A DNA stretch of 64,000 bases from contig NZ_CP107939.1 of the NCBI RefSeq assembly GCF_036046055.1, positions 4,030,001 to 4,094,000 of the forward strand, in the 5' to 3' direction. This stretch comes from Nocardia sp. NBC_00403. Its GTDB lineage: Bacteria > Actinomycetota > Actinomycetes > Mycobacteriales > Mycobacteriaceae. Position 1 is the stretch's first letter. Each line of letters opens with the position of its first letter. The translations under genes and the position numbers were made by a program. Below are positions 20,114 through 28,115 of the stretch, one piece after another. The notes under the pieces were generated by a model. It did not search any database. It saw only the letters and a list, made by a program, of their open reading frames with translations, and was not told the origin of the DNA.

Positions 20114-21417
20114 GCCGCCACCGGTCCCTGGTCCTCGTCGCCGAGGTCATCAGGATCGAACCCGGTGTAATCCTCGGCAGGACCGGCAATTGCAGGAGCC
20201 GGAGAGTAGGCATCGACAACGCGGTCGATGTCGTCGTCAGAGACGTAGAACGCACGCACCCGGACGAACTCCGTTGTGCCGTCCTCACCGACGTAGCCGA
20301 CACCTGGGGTGTGTTCGTTGATCTCGTCGCAACGCGCACCGCGGTTACGCGAACCTTGGCCGTGCACCATGGTCGTTTGGGTCGGCTCATCCAGGCGCAA
20401 GCCGATCCGGACCGGGAAGAGCTGCCGGTTGGGCATCGTCTCTTTCGACGGGTCCTGCAACGCCGCGACCACCGACACAGCGGCCGCACGACCTTGCGAC
20501 AGCAGAAGCCCGGTCAGGCGCCGGAACTCTTGCTGCTCTTCACGCTCGGCATAGGACGACAGGGACGCGGCTTCGTCGATGATGATCAGAATCAACGGCT
20601 CATCGACGCTGGGAACGAGCTTGCGAATACCAGCGGCACGCATCCGGGCCAGGCGTTCGCCCATCACTTCGACGGCTTCGCGCAGCATCGCAAGGATGGT
20701 GGCGGTATCAGTGGCGAACCGGGTGAACAGCCGACCCTCGCCGCCACCGAACTCCACACCGCCCTTCGGATCCGCCAGCCAAACGTCCACCAGGCCGTCA
20801 CGGATCGCGGGACCGAGGGCAGCGATGATCGACCACAGCACCGAGCCCTTGCCTGAACCGGTGGCACCGGCGAGCAGGATGTGCGCGTAGAGCACCCGCA
20901 GCCGCCACGTGTCGTAGTGCTCGGTGACCCCAACCGGGACCGCCTCCAGGTCCACACCGTTGTGAACCATCTCCGGCGCCGTTGCCGGGGCAGCAAGAGT
21001 GTCGAACACTCGCACCTGGAGACGGACCCAGCTCGGTTCAGGTGACGAGACCGTCACCTTAGGTACACCGAGATAGGTGGCGAACTGGTTCAATGTTTGA
21101 TCGTTGCTCCAATCGGTCAGCGACTGACCACCGAGCATTAGTACGTCGACGTCGAGGCCGAACGCGCTGAAGTCGCAGCTCTCCACAAACGGAAACCCAC
21201 CCTCGACCGAACCCAGGCCCAATGCCGAGAACATGACGCAGGTCTGTGTCGGATCGGCAAAGATCAAGACAGCGGTCCGCAGTTCGACCGGAGCTTCCGC
21301 AGCGATCTCTTGCGCAGTGGCAGGGCGTGTACCCGCGCCGAGGTGACGCAGCCACACCATGCCACCCGCAGCAGCGATCGTGCCGCCGGTGACGAACAGG
21401 CTTGTGATAGTGGACAT
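20110..21417 (-). CDS. traB: FtsK/SpoIIIE-type DNA translocase (TraB-like)
   Basis: About 435 aa. Walker A is HILLAGATGSGKGSVLWSII, with ADPKGGVEFGGG and Walker B LILIIIDEAASL. A short hydrophobic N-terminus (SLFVTGGTIAAAGGMVWL) is a single possible membrane anchor. In AICEs this protein moves double-stranded DNA between mycelial cells. The usual longer N-terminal membrane domain is missing and seems to be encoded separately at 18,418-19,044. The Walker A has Gly-Ser-Gly-Lys-Gly-Ser, typical of this family. Confidence 0.85.
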   Translation of the reverse strand: MSTITSLFVTGGTIAAAGGMVWLRHLGAGTRPATAQEIAAEAPVELRTAVLIFADPTQTCVMFSALGLGSVEGGFPFVESCDFSAFGLDVDVLMLGGQSLTDWSNDQTLNQFATYLGVPKVTVSSPEPSWVRLQVRVFDTLAAPATAPEMVHNGVDLEAVPVGVTEHYDTWRLRVLYAHILLAGATGSGKGSVLWSIIAALGPAIRDGLVDVWLADPKGGVEFGGGEGRLFTRFATDTATILAMLREAVEVMGERLARMRAAGIRKLVPSVDEPLILIIIDEAASLSSYAEREEQQEFRRLTGLLLSQGRAAAVSVVAALQDPSKETMPNRQLFPVRIGLRLDEPTQTTMVHGQGSRNRGARCDEINEHTPGVGYVGEDGTTEFVRVRAFYVSDDDIDRVVDAYSPAPAIAGPAEDYTGFDPDDLGDEDQGPVAA

Positions 21418-21641
21418 CACGCCACCTCCCGCAGCGGCGCAAACGCCAGAGCCACCGAGTGTTCAGCGAGCACGTTCGGCAGCACATGTGAGAGCGCGCG
21501 AGCATCGGCGACGCTGAGGCGCACCTCGACGCCGTCCACGAGGAACGAAACTCCAGCAGCGGACTCGACAGGCTGGAAGCGTGGCGCTGGAACATATTTA
21601 ACGTTGCGCAGGCCATCGGCAACGGGGCCGTAAACGGACAT
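21417..21641 (-). CDS. Small AICE protein, unknown function
   Basis: 74 aa, start ATG at 21641, stop overlapping the traB start. Contains SFLVDGVEVRLSVADARAL. No domain recognised. It lies directly after the DUF2637 gene and is kept in the operon by its overlap. Confidence 0.5.
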   Translation of the reverse strand: MSVYGPVADGLRNVKYVPAPRFQPVESAAGVSFLVDGVEVRLSVADARALSHVLPNVLAEHSVALAFAPLREVA

Positions 21642-21642
21642 G

Positions 21643-22272
21643 TCAGTTACCCCCAACAGGGACAGCGATCGGAAGCATCTGCTGCACCGGTCGCACGGAA
21701 CGAATAGGACGAACAGGCTCCACCGGCATCGGTCGAACCTCGGGAACAACGGGCTCAGGCATCGGATCGGGCACAGGCACCGGGATGGGTGCCGACTCTT
21801 CGATGAGGGGTTGCTCGGTGACCGGCTCCACCTCAGGGACCGATTCGGGAATCGAATTGCGTTGTGCTGCACGGAAGAGCAGCGCCAAGCCGTGAGTGTC
21901 GGCCAGCAGGGAAATCGGAGCGATAGCCGCGACCAGCGCCGAGGCCCACCCCGGCAGTGGGTTACCGGCAGCGACCGCGTGCAGGGAATTCCCGGCGACC
22001 GATACCGCCGAGCCGATGACCAGGACCGCCACGAAGAACCGACGTTCCGGGGCACCGGCACACACCAGCACCCCGAACGTCGCCAGCAAGATCGTGCCGT
22101 CCACGATCAACGGGAACAGCCACGCATCCCGAGCCGGGATATGCGCCAGCTTGGCCAGATCTTGCAAGGTGGTGAAGCTCAGACGAAATGCTGCCGCCCC
22201 AACACCGATGATGATGACAGCGGCGGACCAGCGCGCAAGACGCATCCCCGCCGACTGATCCGCCGCACTCAT
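21643..22272 (-). CDS. DUF2637 (SpdB-like) membrane protein
   Basis: 209 aa. Four hydrophobic segments (WSAAVIIIGVGAAAFRLSF; AWLFPLIVDGTILLATFGVL; RFFVAVLVIGSAVSVAGNSL; WASALVAAIAPISLLADTHG) match the DUF2637 family, which includes spread proteins of conjugative actinomycete plasmids. The C-terminal ~70 residues are Pro/Val/Glu-rich and probably extend into the cytosol. The start overlaps the upstream stop (TGATG). Confidence 0.75.
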   Translation of the reverse strand: MSAADQSAGMRLARWSAAVIIIGVGAAAFRLSFTTLQDLAKLAHIPARDAWLFPLIVDGTILLATFGVLVCAGAPERRFFVAVLVIGSAVSVAGNSLHAVAAGNPLPGWASALVAAIAPISLLADTHGLALLFRAAQRNSIPESVPEVEPVTEQPLIEESAPIPVPVPDPMPEPVVPEVRPMPVEPVRPIRSVRPVQQMLPIAVPVGGN

Positions 22273-22733
22273 CACGCCGCCTTCGAGCCGGACGAGCGAC
22301 CCGCACCCGAATCGGACGGGGCCTGGTTCGAGCCGCTGTTGTCGCCCTTTATCCCGGTCGCGCGGATGTTCCAACCAATGCTCTTGAACTCGCCCGAACC
22401 CGCGATCTTCGGCTTGACCTGCAAACCCTCCAGCTCGATCGGGCGCATGCCACGCGCGATCTCCGGAGCCGCCGGAACCGGCTGGACATCCGAGACGAAC
22501 ACCAGATCGAAACTGGCCTGCTTCGCGTTCGCCGCCGCCGGGTCGGTGACTGTGCCCTTCCACAGCCGCTTACGCGTGCCGTTGCCCTCGTTGTCGATAT
22601 CGATCTTCTGAACCTTGGGCGCGTTGCGATCGGTGCTGAACTCCGTCACCGCCTGGATCTCACCCAGCAGGAACAAGCCCATAGGGAACGCCTCGTGAAA
22701 CTCGGGCGTGAACCACACATTCTTCAAAGCCAT
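22272..22733 (-). CDS. Conserved AICE transfer/spread protein
   Basis: 153 aa. Begins MALKNVWFTPEFHEAFPMG and carries IDNEGNGTRKRLWKGTVTDP, a sequence commonly found as the first gene of AICE transfer operons; ends in a Ser/Gly-rich tail. The ATG at 22733 is fixed by AAGGAG 8-13 nt upstream. It appears to be the first gene of the minus-strand operon. The function is not established. Confidence 0.6.
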   Translation of the reverse strand: MALKNVWFTPEFHEAFPMGLFLLGEIQAVTEFSTDRNAPKVQKIDIDNEGNGTRKRLWKGTVTDPAAANAKQASFDLVFVSDVQPVPAAPEIARGMRPIELEGLQVKPKIAGSGEFKSIGWNIRATGIKGDNSGSNQAPSDSGAGRSSGSKAA

Positions 22734-22831
22734 CGCTGTCAGCTCCTTGTGTCTTATGCCATGTCGGTGGATTGAAATCCCTTGCTGACCAGTACTTTCC
22801 AGGAATCGGCGGGACACATAGACCGCATACA

Positions 22832-22872
22832 TGGACATCTAGGGACGTCTCATCTATGCTAAAGACGTCCCT
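22832..22872 (+). promoter_or_regulatory. Promoter with a perfect palindromic operator in front of the AICE regulator
   Basis: TGGACA (22832-22837) and TATGCT (22855-22860) are spaced by 17 bp, a good sigma-70-type promoter reading toward the regulator at 22893. AGGGACGTCT (22841-22850) and its exact complement AGACGTCCCT (22863-22872), 12 bp apart, overlap the spacer, -10 and start region. It sits between the divergent regulator and transfer operon, so a dimeric repressor bound here could control both. Confidence 0.7.
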
Positions 22873-22892
22873 ACTCGTCCCTTGGAGATGAA

Positions 22893-23651
22893 ATGGCGAA
22901 CGAGCGACTTCGTGAAGCGCTGCTCCGAAACGGCGTGAACGTCGATCACGTTGCCGACGCGACTGGCGTCGACCAGAAGACCGTCGAGCGGTGGATCACT
23001 AAAGGCCGTGTTCCGTACCCCCGGCACCGACATACAGTCGCTTCCATGGTCAAGGAGACCGAGAACTACCTATGGCCGGATGCTGTTGCCCCGGAACGAC
23101 GTTCGGCGATCGCCGAATCTGAGGTCGTGAAGGTCTTTCCCCACCGGAGTTCCGTACCCGCCGACCTCTGGGGCAGGCTTCTCGACAGCGCAAACGATCG
23201 AATCGAGATCCTCGTTCTCGCGGGACTCTTCCTTGCCGAGGACCCGTCGTTCACTCGAAAGATCAAGCAGAAGGCCGCGAACGGCACGTCGATTCGACTG
23301 CTGTTCGGCAACCCCGCAGCGGACGAGGCGACGAAGCGGAGCAGCGAGGAACGTCTTGCGGACGGCACCGTTTCGGCGCGTATCCGAAATGCCCTCTCCT
23401 TGATCACGCCGCTGGCCTCGATCGACGGCGTGGCACTCCGATACCACGACACCACGCTGTACAACTCCGTATTTCGGTTCGACGACGAGATGATCGTCAA
23501 CATGCACGTTTACGGACAGCCAGGCGCGTACGCACCAGCGATGCATCTCCGCCGATTGGCGGGGGGCGACCTCTTCGAAACGTATGTGACCAGCTTCGAA
23601 CAGGTTTGGGCAGGATCGAAGCCCTCAGACCTCCAAGCGAGCGTGGCATGA
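22893..23651 (+). CDS. AICE regulator: HTH plus C-terminal sensor-like domain
   Basis: 252 aa. The N-terminal 60 residues are an HTH (LRRNGVNVDHVADATGVDQK-like region, then TVERWITKGRVPYPRHRH). The rest resembles the DUF5919/phospholipase-D-like domain seen in actinobacterial regulators: RIEILVLAGLFLAEDPSF and IRLLFGNPAADEATKR. A GGAGATG sequence lies just before the ATG. It is divergent from the transfer operon, with a palindrome in between, and is coupled to the Nudix gene by ATGA. It probably governs element replication or transfer; family and role are inferred. Confidence 0.7.
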   Translation: MANERLREALLRNGVNVDHVADATGVDQKTVERWITKGRVPYPRHRHTVASMVKETENYLWPDAVAPERRSAIAESEVVKVFPHRSSVPADLWGRLLDSANDRIEILVLAGLFLAEDPSFTRKIKQKAANGTSIRLLFGNPAADEATKRSSEERLADGTVSARIRNALSLITPLASIDGVALRYHDTTLYNSVFRFDDEMIVNMHVYGQPGAYAPAMHLRRLAGGDLFETYVTSFEQVWAGSKPSDLQASVA

Positions 23652-24115
23652 GGACCGACTACTTCAACGACCCCGAAGCCCCGGAGGCCAACAGCCTCAA
23701 AGTTGCGGTGAGCGCATTCGTCCAAGACGCCGACGGACGAATCCTCATGATTCACCGCACCGACAACGACAAGTACTCGATTCCCGGCGGAGGGATGGAG
23801 GTCGGGGAGACGGTCGCTGACGCGGTCGTGCGAGAAGTCGCCGAGGAAACCGGCATTCAGGTCCACCCCGTCGGAATCGTCGGGATCTTCTCGGACCCAC
23901 GTCACGTCATTGCCTATGACGACGGCGAGGTCCGACAGGAATTCTCGATCTGCTTCGCCGCGGAACCGATCGGCGGGACACCTTCGACCAGTTCGGAGTC
24001 CAAGGCGGTGCAATGGGTCTCTCCCGAGGAGCTCGAGGAGCTCGATGTTCATCCGTCAATCAGGGAGAGAATCGAACACGGACTACGCCCGCCCGAAGAG
24101 CCCTATTTCACCTGA
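23648..24115 (+). CDS. Nudix hydrolase of the AICE (possible Pif-like immunity factor)
   Basis: 155 aa. A clear Nudix box GGGMEVGETVADAVVREVAEETGI is present (G-x5-E-x7-REV-x-EE-x-G). The ATG at 23648 overlaps the regulator stop, so they are translated together. In pSAM2 the immunity protein Pif carries a Nudix motif and blocks redundant transfer into cells that already hold the element; the same position here suggests that role but does not prove it. Its 3' end overlaps the convergent HD gene by 13 nt. Confidence 0.75.
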   Translation: MRTDYFNDPEAPEANSLKVAVSAFVQDADGRILMIHRTDNDKYSIPGGGMEVGETVADAVVREVAEETGIQVHPVGIVGIFSDPRHVIAYDDGEVRQEFSICFAAEPIGGTPSTSSESKAVQWVSPEELEELDVHPSIRERIEHGLRPPEEPYFT

Positions 24116-24642
24116 AGCCGTAACCGACCTTCAGTCAGGTCCGCAGCTTCGCGCAACGCTGGTTCAGCTTCCCGCACGGACCGCGTGACCACGTCGGTCT
24201 CTCCATATCGGCGATACACGTCCGCCAAACGTTCGGCCACGGTCACATCCGCACCGTCCGGTGTGGTGGTCATATCCGCCCACCAGAGCGCATCACGCAG
24301 CGGCGTCCGTTCGTCCACCCAATCGAAGGCAACTCCGCGGTTCCGTGCTTCCACGCAGGCGCACGAATGATTCGCGACGAGGGCACACAGCCGGTCAGAG
24401 GCGCCTATCTGCTGAAGGAACTCGGCACCGTCGACCGGATGGAACCCAGTCCGAACCAAGGCCGGCGCGTATCCCACGTCATGCAGCCAGCCCGCAGCAA
24501 CCAATACGGCTGGATCGTCGACGACACTTCCCGCTAGTGCCGCACGTCGCGCTACACCTTCGACGTGCCGCAACCGACGCGGCAACATGTGCAGATACTC
24601 ATGTGCGAGTTCCGCCGCCCAGCTAACGAGGTCTTGCGCCAT
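24103..24642 (-). CDS. HD-domain phosphohydrolase
   Basis: 179 aa from the ATG at 24642. HD motifs: a first His in RRLRHVEGVARRA, the HD pair in AAGWLHDVGYAPAL, and a distal Asp in ALWWADMTTTPDGADV. Such proteins hydrolyse phosphate esters or nucleotides and commonly accompany the Nudix gene in AICEs. It is convergent with and overlaps the Nudix gene end. Confidence 0.78.
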   Translation of the reverse strand: MAQDLVSWAAELAHEYLHMLPRRLRHVEGVARRAALAGSVVDDPAVLVAAGWLHDVGYAPALVRTGFHPVDGAEFLQQIGASDRLCALVANHSCACVEARNRGVAFDWVDERTPLRDALWWADMTTTPDGADVTVAERLADVYRRYGETDVVTRSVREAEPALREAADLTEGRLRLQVK

Positions 24643-24898
24643 CAGTCCAAGGTATCGGCTGCGCCAAAACGCACCGGTCGGCCGGGCCCGGAGCCCTTCA
24701 TCTGGCCTCCGGCAAGCGGGTCTGATCGACAATCAGAGACAGTTCTCGACAGCCAAGATCATCCGCTAGACGTGGTGCATACGGGCTATGTCATGGCATA
24801 GCGTGCGCCGTACAACGTCAAGTATCCTTAGGCAGTCACGCGAGTGATGCTGGGCGGTGGGACGCCGATGGCAGTCGACGCCCCACCTGATGGGTTAC

Positions 24899-25018
24899 CT
24901 AGCCCCTGAACCAGCGGACCAGCACGAGCGCCCCGGCGATCACGGCAGCAACTATCAGGATGATGCCGTAGTCGACCGGGGCCTTGCTCTTTGCCCGGCG
25001 ATGTTTCGCCAAACCCAC
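24899..25018 (-). CDS. Small single-span membrane protein
   Basis: 39 aa, start GTG at 25018, preceded by a strong AGGAGGGAGGT ribosome binding site. A basic N-terminus (LAKHRRAKSKAPV) is followed by one membrane helix (YGIILIVAAVIAGALVLVRW). Function unknown. The remainder of 24,733-25,744 contains only shadow frames and no gene I can support. Confidence 0.45.
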   Translation of the reverse strand: MGLAKHRRAKSKAPVDYGIILIVAAVIAGALVLVRWFRG

Positions 25019-25744
25019 CACCTCCCTCCTGGGCGCGATGTCTGGACCATGTCCACCGCCCCTCGGAAAGAGGTGCCACCACACTACGGCAGCGTGCCGA
25101 CCGGAATCGTTGAAACACAGTCGATTCCACACGGCAACGCCAGGACGCCATCACTTCGTTCCTGGCTTCGCTGCGTGGACCAGGGGTCGGCTTCTGACAT
25201 GCAGCACGCACCAAGGTCGTTGCCGAATTTCGCCATACAGGATCAAGAGCGCCCCGGCGGCGCGATGCGCCGCCGACGCGCTACGACGCGCAGCGCGCTC
25301 CCTGAACGGCGGTCGCGCGGCGCGTCGGCGCGTCGGCGCCACATCGGGCCACCGGGGCGCATTCTGGTCCTGTTCGCGTGTTCTGGCATCCGCTTTGGCG
25401 ACGTGGCAGAACGCGGACTACTCAACTCTGGCCGCTTTTTCGTTCACCGGGCAGTGCTGGGCACGACGCCAGCCGTCCCCGACTTGCTCTCCCGCAGCAC
25501 GAGCACGAATCAACCAGTATCCGACCGGGGTGACTGGCTGTGGTCCCGACCCATCAACGACAGCAAGGAATCGGCCGGCGCCTTGTCGAGGTGGCTGCAC
25601 GGGTTGCATAGATCCCTGCCTCCTCATGGCCCAATTGTCTGACCTCGCTCGGCCGAGTCAAGGGAAAGAGCGCCCTTGACACGCCCTCCCTCCGCTCAGG
25701 GACGGCCAGTATGAGGAAGCAGGGGAAGGGAAGTCCCCATCCAT

Positions 25745-26443
25745 TCAACCGACCTTGCGAGCAGGACTACCGTCCGTATCAACTTCCCATCGCATGCCCG
25801 ACTCGTCGGTGTACCGCACAGCGACGTAGTCGGCCGGAACATCTGGCCGATTCTTCGGGAACAGGGTCAGAACCTGGTCCGAGTTCAGCACGAGGACCGG
25901 TAGCAAATCGATGAGGTCGGACCGCGTCCTGTTCTTGCCCTCGTTCGCAGCTGGGTCAAAGACTCCGAACTGGCGCTGAAGCTCAAGGTCTGCGACCTCT
26001 TCACCCTGCTGAACGAATCGAACAATCTCGATATCGAAAAGGCGCGACCTGCGCCGATTTCGCACCGACACACCCGCCTTCGAGTCCCCCGGGGCGATAC
26101 GAACCACAGATGCCAGCCGTCGAGCGTCGATCATGACCAGACCAGCTTCGCGAGCTAGGTCCGCCGCCTGCCGTTCTTGCTCTTCGGAACGCAGTCGGTC
26201 AGCGCGACGGCGATCAGACGTCGCGATCCAGAGCGCGATCCCAGCAGCAATCAAGCTGCCCAGACCTCCGACCCATTGGCCAACACCTGTGTACCAGTCC
26301 GCGCCCTGCCCATGGTCCTTCGCGAGCTTTGTACCAGCGGCGAGCGCCACCACTACCACGAGCACCACACTCGTTGACCAGAACCACACGCCCCGTGCGC
26401 GTATCCAAGTACCTGCGTCGCGCCGCACAGACCGCTCGCCCAT
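25745..26443 (-). CDS. Membrane protein of unknown function
   Basis: 232 aa. Two hydrophobic segments near the N-terminus (FWSTSVVLVVVVALAAG; VGGLGSLIAAGIALWIAT) are followed by a charged coiled-coil-like stretch (RRADRLRSEEQERQAADLA) and a soluble C-terminal domain. This layout (two helices, coil, cytosolic domain) is common in actinobacterial cargo genes near nucleases. No family assigned. It lies between the AICE core and the HNH gene. Confidence 0.6.
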   Translation of the reverse strand: MGERSVRRDAGTWIRARGVWFWSTSVVLVVVVALAAGTKLAKDHGQGADWYTGVGQWVGGLGSLIAAGIALWIATSDRRRADRLRSEEQERQAADLAREAGLVMIDARRLASVVRIAPGDSKAGVSVRNRRRSRLFDIEIVRFVQQGEEVADLELQRQFGVFDPAANEGKNRTRSDLIDLLPVLVLNSDQVLTLFPKNRPDVPADYVAVRYTDESGMRWEVDTDGSPARKVG

Positions 26444-26754
26444 CGTCCTCCCTTATTTGTCCCCGCTTAGCGGGTCAAACTGTAGGCGGAACGATCCGAC
26501 TTGCACATGGGAACCGGCCGAGTCCACACCGCGGCCGCAGCAGGACCAACGCCCCAATCTCCGCCTGTAGCTATAAATCACCGGTTCGCCAGGCCGTCCA
26601 CAGGCCGTCGCATGCCCGGAAGGGACGGAATACAGCGAGAAGTGCCGAGATGAATCAGCGCAGCCCACAGCCGGTTTCGACACCGAATGCCCATGCGGCC
26701 CGAAACCTGCTGCAAGATCCTCGACATCTTCGAGGCTAGGCACCGGGACGCGTG

Positions 26755-27743
26755 CTAGACACGAAGAATCGCCCTCAGCTCATCCGGCGTCAGCCATTGC
26801 TTTGGCCGATGAATCATCTGGTGACAGTTGGCGCACAGCAGGATCAGGTCGTCGAGTGTGTTTTCGACAGGGCCGCTGGTGTGCAACGGCACGACATGGT
26901 GGACGTGGACGTAGCCATCACCCACTCCGGGGTAGGTGACCTCGAAGTCGAAGCCGCACACCTCGCAGGCGATGCTGTTGCGCTCTTTCCTCGACTGCTC
27001 GATCTTGCGGCGCCGCAGCTTCGGGTCGCGCTCGTACACCCGAGTGATGCGCTGGAAGACCTTCCCTTCGATCGCGGCCGCGAACTCATCAGCGGATGTT
27101 GCGTCAATCTCAGGAGTTTCAGCGTGTTCGTCGTGGTCCAACACCAGATCGAGCTGCCCGTCCTGTCGAAGCATCTCGGCCAGAGCGCGCATCTTGTGGT
27201 TGTCCTTGGCGAACGCCTCGGCGACTTGCGCCGACAGCTTGCCGCCTCGAGTGCGCGTGCCGTCATGGTTCGGATGCGCGGTCCTCAAGTCTTCGAACTT
27301 GCGGTGCACGCTGTCTGTACTTCTGTACTCGGGAATGCTCGCCGCATACACCCATTGGGCACGGAGGAGCTTGAAAGTTCCTCGGTCCTCGGGTCCCTCT
27401 CCGGAATCGTCCGCCAGTCGTTTCGGTCGAGCAGATCGCAGGCCAGGATTTGTTCTTCGAGTTTCCAGTCCATCTTGCCGGTGACCTCGAAACCGAGCCG
27501 TTCGAGCCGCTCAGTCAGTGCAAGTCCGCCGGAGAAGTCCTTCGCGGTGTATCGCTCACCGGTTATCAAGCTGTAGGCGACACCGACAATCGCCTTCGAG
27601 TCGTAGGCGCGACCTTCGTACAGCAGGAAGTACTCCCGAGCCGGTTTGAATCCATGCTCCTCCAGAAACTTGGGCCGACTGACCTTGTCGCACTTCTCGA
27701 TCGCTTGCAACACGAACGAACGGGTCAACGTCGATAGCTGCAC
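26755..27743 (-). pseudogene. McrA-like HNH endonuclease, frameshifted
   Basis: Two frames make one protein of ~330 aa. The N-terminal half (27743 down to ~27,375; GFKPAREYFLLYEGRAYDSK, AIVGVAYSLITGERY) resembles the head domain of ScoMcrA-type restriction enzymes. The C-terminal half (from AQWVYAASIPEYR) ends in an HNH: CEVCGFDF, HVHHVVPLH, LILLCANCHQMIH. They join near 27,372 by a single-base shift. Such enzymes cut modified foreign DNA. As cargo beside attR it suggests a defence role. If the shift is a sequencing error, the gene is intact. Confidence 0.7.
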
Positions 27744-27988
27744 TCTGCACCCCCACTTCAGAAGAACTGGAACAACCGCGCACCGTACTCGACTGGTACG
27801 ACATGACTCGCCAACGGAACCCGCGGGCAGGGGAGTGGAGGCCAGTCCGCATCCGTTCTGCGAGCTAGGGGAGCGGGACCAGAACGGGACCACACGCTAT
27901 GAACGATTCCAAACAACGTGCTGCTCCACGCGAGCTAGCAAACCACCGAAAACTACTGTCTACCTGCACCTTTTGGAACCCGACCGAC

Positions 27989-28034
27989 CTGGGGGTCAAG
28001 TGGTCGCAGGTTCAAATCCTGTCATCCCGACAAG
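27989..28034 (+). repeat. Attachment site copy 2 (attR of element 1 / attL of element 2)
   Basis: 46 bp identical to 15204-15249, including the tRNA-Pro T arm and 3' end, but without the 5' half of a tRNA. It lies 82 bp before the C-terminus of the second integrase, the same geometry as copy 1 with the first integrase. Confidence 0.88.
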
Positions 28035-28115
28035 GTCAGAGGCGGTTTCCGCTCTCAGTGAGGCGTTATCAGGTATGTGAGCGTGCCAACACGCGGGAGC
28101 GGGCATTTCAACAAA

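Noticed and set aside
24733..25744. Several plus-strand frames of 60-260 aa
   Set aside because: No start signals, no recognisable domains and unstable codon-position composition; only the 39-aa minus-strand membrane protein has a good ribosome binding site.
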